A DNA stretch of 64,000 nucleotides from Methyloprofundus sedimenti (GTDB lineage Bacteria > Pseudomonadota > Gammaproteobacteria > Methylococcales > Methylomonadaceae): NCBI RefSeq assembly GCF_002072955.1, contig NZ_LPUF01000001.1, positions 1,200,896 through 1,264,895 on the forward strand, in the 5' to 3' direction. The notes under the pieces are model-generated. The model was not told the origin of the DNA. It saw only the letters and a program-made list of their open reading frames with translations, and made no database searches. The stretch's first letter is position 1. Every line of letters starts with the position of its first letter. Position numbers and translations under genes: made by a program. This document shows positions 58,501 through 64,000 of the stretch, in pieces.

Positions 58501-58692
58501 CTTTCCTCGGTCTTAGGTTTTATGCCATTAATGGTCGCTAGCGGTGCTGGAGCGGCAAGTCGTCAAGCGATTGGTACTGCCGTGGTCGGCGGCATGGTTG
58601 CCGCTATCTGTATGTCGTTAATTTTTACGCCGATGTTTTATGTTGTGATGCAAAGATTCACTGAATGGTTTAGTCAGCCAAAAGCCCGTTAA
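55579..58692 (+). CDS. RND multidrug efflux pump, HAE1 family
   Basis: 1037-residue inner-membrane proton antiporter of the AcrB/MexF type with 12 transmembrane helices and two large periplasmic loops. MFSKFFIERPIFAAVISIVLLIAG start, GIVVDDSIVVVEA with the proton-relay Asp pair near residue 406, and GMASKNAILIVELA with the conserved Lys. It is four bases after the adaptor. No outer-membrane factor (TolC/OprM) follows, so a channel encoded elsewhere must be shared. The histidine-kinase operon begins 190 bases downstream. Confidence 0.95.
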   Translation: MFSKFFIERPIFAAVISIVLLIAGTVSVLTLPSAQYPEITPPTVEVKASYPGANAQVIAETVAAPIEQQVNGVENMLYMSSTSAGDGSYTLTVTFDVGTDLDIAQVMVQNRVALAAPNLPEEVNRQGVSTKKKSANIILFIALTSPDSTFDELYLSNYATLNIRDQLARINGVGDVVIFPPSDYSMRVWLNPHKMKSRGITTQDIVNAMREQNVQVAAGQIGQPPVPPGTNFQYTINVLGRLTDVAQFEDIIIKTGDDGSMTRLADVARIDLGGKTYNISANVNGVPAASISIYQLPGANALDVADQVRKTMDELAQNFPQGLEYKIPYDTTLFVSASIHEVFVTLFQAGALVFIVLFIFLQDWRSTLIPAITIPVSLIATFIVMSMMGFSLNMLTLFGLVLAIGIVVDDSIVVVEATTAYIEKGFSSREAAIQAMSDVSGPVIATTLVLLAVFIPTAFLPGITGQMYSQFSLTIAVSTVFSSINALTLSPALAGLLLRPAPKDKNAFFRSFDKFFETSSNGYANFLKVVVRRGLLMMLLALGIAVISGWQFGQIPAAFLPVEDQGYVITAVQLPDAASKQRTEEVLKKINIILKETPGIQDWISLGGFSAIDGTNASNAATIYVVMNPWDERTAENETQAAILQHLNSKFRQIQEAIVVTFIPPAIPGLGVSGGFQMQIQDKANVGLDELQRITTKMISDSRSQSGLAGVNSTFRASVPQIFAEVDRTKAKTLKIPLDDVFNTLQAYLGSAYVNDFNRFGRTWQVKVQADAEFRLKAEDIRQLEVRNIKGEMIPLGTIIRVDDTVGPQTILRYNLYPAASITGSAAPGFSSGEALSLMEQMAQTNFPDSIGFEWTGMSYQEKRVGNEAVIVFALAIVLVFLVLAAQYESWSLPMAVILVVPLALLGTVAALMMREFDNNVYTQIGIVLIIGMASKNAILIVELASELRAKGTSIFESAVEASRLRFRAILMTALSSVLGFMPLMVASGAGAASRQAIGTAVVGGMVAAICMSLIFTPMFYVVMQRFTEWFSQPKAR

Positions 58693-58880
58693 TACGAGTT
58701 TAACTTTATTATTTGTGAAAAAACTATCCTGGTAGACTTGTAACTCAATTTAACAAAGCTGCAGGGCGGTACTTTAGCTCACTAATATTACCCAGGCAAC
58801 GGAGATCATTTACAACTTAATGAATCACGATAATAGTGCCGAAGATTTTTCCTTAGCAAGTTTCTTGATAGTTGATTTCT

Positions 58881-60395
58881 ATGCAAGCAAATAACTCCGC
58901 AGCATCTGAGCAGCCTTTACGGGATTGTCGTAAACGAAATCGGTGGCAATTGCGTCACCTGTTTCAGGTAGGTTCTATCTTTCAATGGACAATTATTATC
59001 TTTTTTGCGGTAACATTGCCTTTGATTTTAACGCTAGTTTACAGTGTCAAAAGTATTCAGAATTATACTGATCAAAGTCATACGACATTGTTTCAAACAG
59101 TGCGTGTCTCTGAGAACAGTGAGGCTCTGCTCAAACATTTATTAGATATGGATCGAGGTATCCGTCAATATCAAATCCTTGAAGACCTTGCAATATTTAC
59201 TGCCTTTCAAAATAATCATCAGGAATTTGTTGAAATTGCAGCAAGGACAAATCACTTTCAGCTCCCTCCACAGATAAAGAAACTATTAGTTAAGCTTACT
59301 GAAGATGAACTTAAATTGTATGATCAACTCTTGCGTATAAAAGGTTCAGGTACAGGTCAGTTGTCGAAAGAAGATATTAAGGAATATGTACAATTGCGTG
59401 CGGATGTACGTGAATTAGTGGCCCAGGGTAATAGGCAAATTTATATAGAAACCGAGTCATTATCAGTCTTAGCAATATTAGTCAGAAATCAGGTAACCAA
59501 TTCAGCATTGATTTCTGTCATACTCGCTCTTTTGCTGGGCTTGTTATTATTGTATCTAATTAATAAACCCATTAAGAGTATTGCGCAGGCTATACACAAA
59601 CTGGGAAATGCGCACTTTAATCAGCGCATTTATATTGAAGGGCCACGTGACTTACGTGAAATAGGGCTGCACCTGGAGTGGCTTAGACAAAAACTTAATC
59701 AACTTGAAAACAGCAAGCAGTTCTTTATCAAAAGCATATCGCATGAACTAAAAACGCCATTAGCAACATTAATGGAAGGTGCAGATCTGCTTCAAGATGA
59801 AATTGTTGGCGAGTTAAATGCGGAACAGCACAAGATTATCCAATTGTTACAAATGGCTAATATTAGATTACACAGCTTGATTGAGAACTTAATTGAATAT
59901 CAACAAACGACTTCTAAATTGGCCGCAATGAATTATTCGCAATTCAATTTTAACCAGTTAGTACAGTATGTTTGTGCGGAGCATCAGTTACTACTTGATA
60001 TTAAAAAAGTTAGTGTTGAATATCAAGACAAATCCGTTAATATTGTGGCTGATCGTGATAAAATCAGAGTTGTGATGAGTAACCTGTTTTCTAATGCGCT
60101 TAGGTTTTCACCTCAAGGTGGTCAAATTCTGATTAAGCTTGATGTTATAAATGATAGGCTACAATTATTAATTGCAGACCAGGGACCAGGTATTGCAAAA
60201 AGCCTTCAAGCGCATATTTTTACTGAATTTTATAAACAACCTGTGCCGGAAAACTGGAAAATAAAAGGTTCAGGTATAGGGCTTAGTCTTGTTAGAGCTT
60301 ATGTCGAGGCTCATCAAGGTCAGATCAAAATAATGGCATCTGATAAACACTATTGTGGTGCTCACTTTTTAGTTATATTACCTTTAGCGCCCTAA
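58881..60395 (+). CDS. glrK: Sensor histidine kinase GlrK/QseE-like
   Basis: 504 residues from the ATG at 58881 (an upstream TTG at 58872 adds three). TM helix at about 40-60, a periplasmic domain of about 145 residues, second TM near 205-228 (SALISVILALLLGLLLLYLI), HAMP, then HisKA with SISHELKTPLATL (phospho-acceptor H288) and an HATPase_c domain with NLFSNALRFSPQGG, DQGPGIA and GSGIGLSLV. Followed by a QseG-like lipoprotein and the sigma-54 response regulator, the order of qseE-qseG-qseF, so it should phosphorylate the latter. Confidence 0.93.
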   Translation: MQANNSAASEQPLRDCRKRNRWQLRHLFQVGSIFQWTIIIFFAVTLPLILTLVYSVKSIQNYTDQSHTTLFQTVRVSENSEALLKHLLDMDRGIRQYQILEDLAIFTAFQNNHQEFVEIAARTNHFQLPPQIKKLLVKLTEDELKLYDQLLRIKGSGTGQLSKEDIKEYVQLRADVRELVAQGNRQIYIETESLSVLAILVRNQVTNSALISVILALLLGLLLLYLINKPIKSIAQAIHKLGNAHFNQRIYIEGPRDLREIGLHLEWLRQKLNQLENSKQFFIKSISHELKTPLATLMEGADLLQDEIVGELNAEQHKIIQLLQMANIRLHSLIENLIEYQQTTSKLAAMNYSQFNFNQLVQYVCAEHQLLLDIKKVSVEYQDKSVNIVADRDKIRVVMSNLFSNALRFSPQGGQILIKLDVINDRLQLLIADQGPGIAKSLQAHIFTEFYKQPVPENWKIKGSGIGLSLVRAYVEAHQGQIKIMASDKHYCGAHFLVILPLAP

Positions 60396-60420
60396 GAATC
60401 TACACCAAAAATATATCAAT

Positions 60421-60942
60421 ATGAAGTGCGCTATATTTATACTCGCTGCTTTGTCAGTCAGTTTGACCGCTTGTCAGCCCGTTTCACGAGTTTACTCAGT
60501 TGAAAAAGCACCAGAAACATCTTTTAATTTTAAACAACTTTCTGAATATGGCGTGAAATTTGATTCTGAATATAAGGCTGCAGCAACAGAAGCCTGTACA
60601 AATTATACAAAGCTATATCAACAGGGTGACTGGCGTGCAGGCTGGATTTTAGCATTACAGGTTACCGAGCCCATTAAGAAAAGCTGTGTGAATAGTGAAG
60701 AAGCAATACAAATTTTAACAACGCTAGAAAATCAAAATAATATCAATCCTGAATTATTATGGTTATTGCGTGTGCATTTGAGCTGGCTAGAAGAACTGAA
60801 ACTGCAAAGTAAAAACGTCAATCAGCTAAAACGCGCTATTAGCCGAAAGCAGTCTCAAATGCATGAGTTGGAACAAGAAAACCAGGATTTAGTGGAAAAA
60901 CTTGAAGCGCTGAAAGCAATTGAAACCAGTATAAATCTATGA
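60421..60942 (+). CDS. qseG: QseG-like lipoprotein of the GlrK/GlrR system
   Basis: 173 residues. Signal peptide with lipobox SLTACQ (Cys about 18). The mature part is helical, with WLLRVHLSWLEELKLQ and a C-terminal coiled coil (QSQMHELEQENQDLVEKLEAL, about 140-165). In Enterobacteria QseG interacts with QseE at the envelope. Sequence identity is low and assignment rests mainly on position between kinase and regulator, 25 bases after the former and 7 before the latter. Confidence 0.8.
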   Translation: MKCAIFILAALSVSLTACQPVSRVYSVEKAPETSFNFKQLSEYGVKFDSEYKAAATEACTNYTKLYQQGDWRAGWILALQVTEPIKKSCVNSEEAIQILTTLENQNNINPELLWLLRVHLSWLEELKLQSKNVNQLKRAISRKQSQMHELEQENQDLVEKLEALKAIETSINL

Positions 60943-60949
60943 TTAAACA

Positions 60950-62326
60950 ATGAGTAACAATTTCCCTGATCAATTTAATAAACAAAGCATACTCTTAGTA
61001 GATGATGATTCAAGTTTATTGGAACTACTCTCTTTACGTCTAAAGGCTGTCGGATTGAAAGTTAAAACAGCAGTCAGCGGTATTGAAGCCTTGAGTCTTA
61101 TTCCGCAGTGTCATCCTGATCTTGTTATCACTGATTTACGTATGGATGATATGGATGGGATGCAACTTCGCAAGTTGATTCAACAAGACTATCCTACCTT
61201 GCCCATTATTATTATTACTGCGCATGGCACTATTAAAGAGGCAGTTGAGGCTACCAGTGAAGGGGTGTTTGGCTTTATTACCAAACCGATAGATAGCAGC
61301 GAACTTCTGGATAAAATTGCTAAAGCTTTAACGCTTGGTTCGGGTAACCCGCACAGTAAGAAAGTGGAAGACTGGCGCGCTAATATATTGACGCGCAGCC
61401 AATTAATGGAAAACCTGTTAAGTGAAGTTAAACGCCTTGCTCAAGGTGATGCCAGCTTGTTTATTCATGGAGAAAGTGGTACCGGTAAAGAGTTAATTGC
61501 CCAGGCTATTCATAAAGCAAGTCCACGTCATCATGCTCCCTTTATTGCTGTAAATTGTAGTGCCATTCCAGAAGACCTGCTTGAGTCTGAATTATTTGGC
61601 CATTGTAAAGGCGCTTTTTCAGGGGCTTTTGAGCATCGACAAGGTTTATTCCAGGCGGCAGATACAGGAACTTTATTTCTGGATGAAATAGGGGATATGT
61701 CCGCTGCTTTTCAGGTCAAGCTATTGCGGGCTCTACAGGAACGGCAAATTCGGCCTGTCGGTTCCAATATTAGTATAGCTGTTGATGTACGTATTGTTTC
61801 GGCTAGTCACCATGATCTGGAAAAAAAAGCGCATGATGGTGATTTTAGAATAGATTTGTATTATCGCTTGAATGTCGCGAAACTGACTTTACCTAAGTTA
61901 TCTGATCGACGTGAAGATATTTCCCTGTTAGCTAATTATTTTATTACTCATTCTGAGAGTACTTACAGTTATGTTGCTAAAGGCTTTTCGAACCAGGCAA
62001 TGGAGCTTTTACTTAGCTATGATTGGCCAGGTAATGTCCGGCAGTTACAAAATGTAGTTGAGCATGTGTCTGCTCTTGCAACTACCCCTATCGTTCCAGC
62101 TAATCTGGTTGAAAAGGTTTTGCAGGAAAAGAACACTACTTTACAAGGCTTGAAAGAGGCTAAAACTCAATTTGAAAAAGACTATCTTGTCAGGTTGCTA
62201 AGATCGGTTGATGGAAATGTCAGCCAGGCGGCGCGGCTAGCAAAGCGTAACCGTACTGAGTTTTATAAGTTACTGGATCGGCATCAATTAAAGCCAACGG
62301 CATTTAAACAAATAAATGTCGAGTAA
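60950..62326 (+). CDS. glrR: Sigma-54-dependent response regulator GlrR/QseF-like
   Basis: 458 residues. Receiver domain 12-125 with phospho-acceptor D62 (ITDLRMDDMDG). AAA+ sigma-54 activation domain about 148-380 with Walker A GESGTGKE (K180), the sigma-54-contact loop as GAFSGA (221-226) instead of the usual GAFTGA, and LFLDEIGDM. C-terminal Fis-type helix-turn-helix about 420-455 (GNVSQAARLAKRNRTEFYKLL). Last gene of the three-gene operon. In E. coli the orthologue activates glmY and other envelope-stress genes. Confidence 0.93.
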   Translation: MSNNFPDQFNKQSILLVDDDSSLLELLSLRLKAVGLKVKTAVSGIEALSLIPQCHPDLVITDLRMDDMDGMQLRKLIQQDYPTLPIIIITAHGTIKEAVEATSEGVFGFITKPIDSSELLDKIAKALTLGSGNPHSKKVEDWRANILTRSQLMENLLSEVKRLAQGDASLFIHGESGTGKELIAQAIHKASPRHHAPFIAVNCSAIPEDLLESELFGHCKGAFSGAFEHRQGLFQAADTGTLFLDEIGDMSAAFQVKLLRALQERQIRPVGSNISIAVDVRIVSASHHDLEKKAHDGDFRIDLYYRLNVAKLTLPKLSDRREDISLLANYFITHSESTYSYVAKGFSNQAMELLLSYDWPGNVRQLQNVVEHVSALATTPIVPANLVEKVLQEKNTTLQGLKEAKTQFEKDYLVRLLRSVDGNVSQAARLAKRNRTEFYKLLDRHQLKPTAFKQINVE

Positions 62327-62506
62327 GCTTTCTATGTTAGGTTATGACCTCATGTCGTAAAAAGGCGACGCTGTATACGCTAAATTAGTAATAGGCGATG
62401 TTCTCGTTTGAGGGATTTTAAGGTATTGTTGTTACTGTTCAGAGACCTTAAGAATGTGAGTTGAAAAGTAGTACGCTGATATTAATTATCTGCAGATTAG
62501 TAAAAC

Positions 62507-62549
62507 AATGAAAACCTGGATTTTTAAATGAATCCAGGTTTTCATTTTA
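62507..62549. terminator. Bidirectional terminator after glrR
   Basis: Perfect 16-base stem AATGAAAACCTGGATT (62507-62522) / AATCCAGGTTTTCATT (62531-62546), T-rich after, between convergent genes. Confidence 0.88.
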
Positions 62550-62559
62550 GAGGGCAAAA

Positions 62560-62889
62560 TTAAAATTTATTTAATCCAGCTTTTGCTCCATCAATTGCAC
62601 CATTAGTGCCTTCTTCAACGATAGAGTCAGTTGCAGCACCGCTTACTGCGCCATTAACGCCATCAGTGGCACTATCTGTTGCTACTTGTTTAGCCATATC
62701 TGTAACAGATTGCTCTTCTACAGCGCTTGTTTGCTCAGAAACTTGTTCTGCTGTATCAGTTAGTTCTTGAGCGGAATCAGATGCAGCATCAATACTACTA
62801 GAGGCGTTATTAGCATCCTCTAAGTCATATGCCATTGCATTTTGAAAGCTAAAAATGAATAAACTTGCGAAGATAATTTTTTTTAACAT
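62560..62889 (-). CDS. Small secreted Ala/Asp/Thr-rich protein, unrecognised
   Basis: 109 residues with a clear signal peptide (cleavage after about residue 20, AMA|YD). The mature part is low in complexity and acidic: EDANNASSSIDAASDSAQEL, then TDGVNGAVSGAATDSIVEEG and GAIDGAKAGLNKF. No Cys. I recognise no family; it could be a small periplasmic stress protein. GGAAAGACA precedes the ATG on the minus strand. Confidence 0.6.
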   Translation of the reverse strand: MLKKIIFASLFIFSFQNAMAYDLEDANNASSSIDAASDSAQELTDTAEQVSEQTSAVEEQSVTDMAKQVATDSATDGVNGAVSGAATDSIVEEGTNGAIDGAKAGLNKF

Positions 62890-63444
62890 TGTCTTTCCTT
62901 TAAGTAATTAATTGTCACTCTTGACAGAGGGCTGTTAAGTATATTAATAAAAATCAATATCAGCTGCGCAACTTGTTTCAATTCCTGTATTTACGCTGCA
63001 CCAGGAATCCACGACTGGGTATTAATTAATATTATTTCTAGTAAGGCAGTTTTGATGCCAATTTATTTTCTATAAAATTATAGGCCTTTAGTATTGCATC
63101 AGAGGGGAGTTTAAACACTATAAATAAAAAATAGTTGTACTATTGTGAAGCTTATTTTTTACAGAACTGATTTTTTATTGGGCTTATAGCGTCGTGATAT
63201 AGCGACGACCAACTTAATTTTAAGAAATAGTTGTCAGTATATGGCGTAGTGAAATAGGTATTTCATTGCTGAGGCCTTTTTAATAGTCTCCCAAAAAAAC
63301 TGGATAATGATGCAGGTGGTCGTATTTGAGAGACATACGCTATTTGGAGAATGTAAACCATAGAAGAATTTATTAGCTTGGCTTGTCATCTTTATTTAAC
63401 ATTAGCAACGCATAATGTTCTTTTTTATAAAAATGAGAATGTAG
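62890..63444. other. Gene-free gap before a small ORF
   Basis: About 555 bases of AT-rich sequence. No RNA gene, terminal repeat, palindrome or coding frame with support was found. Confidence 0.5.
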
Positions 63445-63648
63445 ATGAAAGCAAACCATTATTTACAAAAACTGATTGTGGAAAGAATCTCAAATGATGA
63501 TGAATATCTTGGTATAGGTGCCGATTTGGGTCCGGAGGTTATTGATTTAATGAGTTTAAAAAAACAAACTATCGGTGATCATAATGCTTGTTGTTCAGAC
63601 AAACATGCGATAAAACTAGATGAGTATGAGTTGGCTATGGCCAGTTGA
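63445..63648 (+). CDS. Small hypothetical protein with CC motif
   Basis: 67 residues: MKANHYLQKLIVERISNDDE start, then GIGADLGPEVIDLM and GDHNACCSDKHAIKLDEYEL. Acidic, no signal peptide. A weak GAG lies nine bases before the ATG. No family recognised; leader-like N-terminus and vicinal cysteines are noted without functional claim. Confidence 0.4.
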   Translation: MKANHYLQKLIVERISNDDEYLGIGADLGPEVIDLMSLKKQTIGDHNACCSDKHAIKLDEYELAMAS

Positions 63649-63779
63649 ATTAGTGCTTAAATATTTCGCGGCGGCACTTGCTAAAAAGGGCGCGTAGTCA
63701 GGATGTGGAGTTGCGTTCTGTGCCCTGGGCTTAAGTATTGTTAATTAAGCCCAGGGCACATTTCTGATGATGTAAAAGC

Positions 63780-64000
63780 CTATCTTTTGAGAAAATAATA
63801 AAGATAGTTACAATGTAAGATCATTTCATTACCTTCCAACTTTACGGCTTTACAGCGTTCAGTTTTTGATCTTCCTGGCTGGATTTGTTTTATGATCGCT
63901 CCACCTTCGACAGAGTATGTAACATCTACAGCTTTTATTCCATCGAGTCTTGGGTCAAATGCTGTAGACGTCAAGATGCCGTTATCGCGAAAGTTCCACT
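63780..64000 (-). CDS. Unrecognised protein, C-terminal part, cut by the window edge
   Basis: The minus-strand frame is open from the window edge (W-N-F-R-D-N-G-I before the first internal TTG at 63974) to the stop at 63780-63782, so the true start lies to the right. The visible 73 residues include TSTAFDPRLDGIKAVDVTYS and ERCKAVKLEGNEMILHCNYL, with two cysteines and beta-strand character. Family unknown. Confidence 0.5.
   Translation of the reverse strand, partial: WNFRDNGILTSTAFDPRLDGIKAVDVTYSVEGGAIIKQIQPGRSKTERCKAVKLEGNEMILHCNYLYYFLKR

Overview
The window reads as a core chromosomal segment of a low-GC gammaproteobacterium. Gene orders such as clpP-clpX-lon-hupB-ppiD, thrS-infC-rpmI-rplT-pheS-pheT-ihfA-merR-tRNA-Pro, minCDE and glrK-qseG-glrR are typical of Gammaproteobacteria. 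A methanotroph-like (Methylococcales) origin is my inference from overall protein flavour: the AMP-phosphorylase/PRPP-synthetase pair and an MtrB/PioB remnant. No methane-oxidation gene is present to prove it.

Layout. 1-2.7 kb: remains of an isc locus (3' part of iscR with an apparent one-base frameshift, a cysteine desulfurase, iscA). It is interrupted by a decayed IS3-type transposase and the frameshifted C-terminus of an MtrB/PioB-like outer-membrane porin. 2.7-4.8 kb: a DUF2582 winged-helix gene and minCDE. 5.1-8.7 kb: a tightly coupled minus-strand operon (K+ channel, stand-alone RCK protein, DsbB, exported methyltransferase-like protein). 8.8-10.6 kb: rdgB and rph. 10.9-19.7 kb: tRNA-Leu, tig, clpP, clpX, lon, hupB, tRNA-Val, tRNA-Asp and ppiD, a protein folding and quality-control block. 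19.8-32.9 kb: htpX, nudF, a YajR-like MFS carrier, a cupin gene bracketed by two attC-like sites (probable integron cassette), priA, a DnaA-box cluster, pit, a TPP riboswitch with thiC, a secreted repetitive beta-helix protein and a BaiN/HI0933 flavoprotein. 33-35.7 kb: a zinc-uptake module (ZnuD-like TonB receptor plus zur) with a Zur-box-like site, a poly-T tract in the signal peptide and a possible 28-residue Cys-rich peptide.

35.9-43.7 kb: the translation operon from thrS to merR and tRNA-Pro, with an AUC-start infC and a REP-like hairpin between infC and rpmI. 43.7-44.5 kb: debris downstream of tRNA-Pro (integrase N-terminus, tRNA-like fragments), suggesting an old integration site. 44.6-47.4 kb: a Wzy/PglL-type ligase followed by a type IV pilin, probably a pilin glycosylation pair. 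47.6-51.4 kb: a thioredoxin-DsbD fusion, divergent from an AMP/thymidine phosphorylase and PRPP-synthetase-like pair. 51.4-54.1 kb: a MITE-like element, a small lipoprotein, an AI-2E-type permease and a DUF4136 lipoprotein. 54.4-62.3 kb: an HAE1-type RND efflux pair followed by the GlrK/QseG/GlrR envelope-stress system. 62.5-64 kb: small unrecognised proteins and a gene cut by the right edge.

No CRISPR array, complete prophage, complete insertion sequence or antiviral system was seen. The most unusual material is the invaded isc locus, the attC-flanked cupin, the acidic beta-helix repeat protein, the possible slip-strand receptor start, the tRNA-Pro debris, the tandem repeat at the pilin 3' end and the phosphorylase/PRPP pair.
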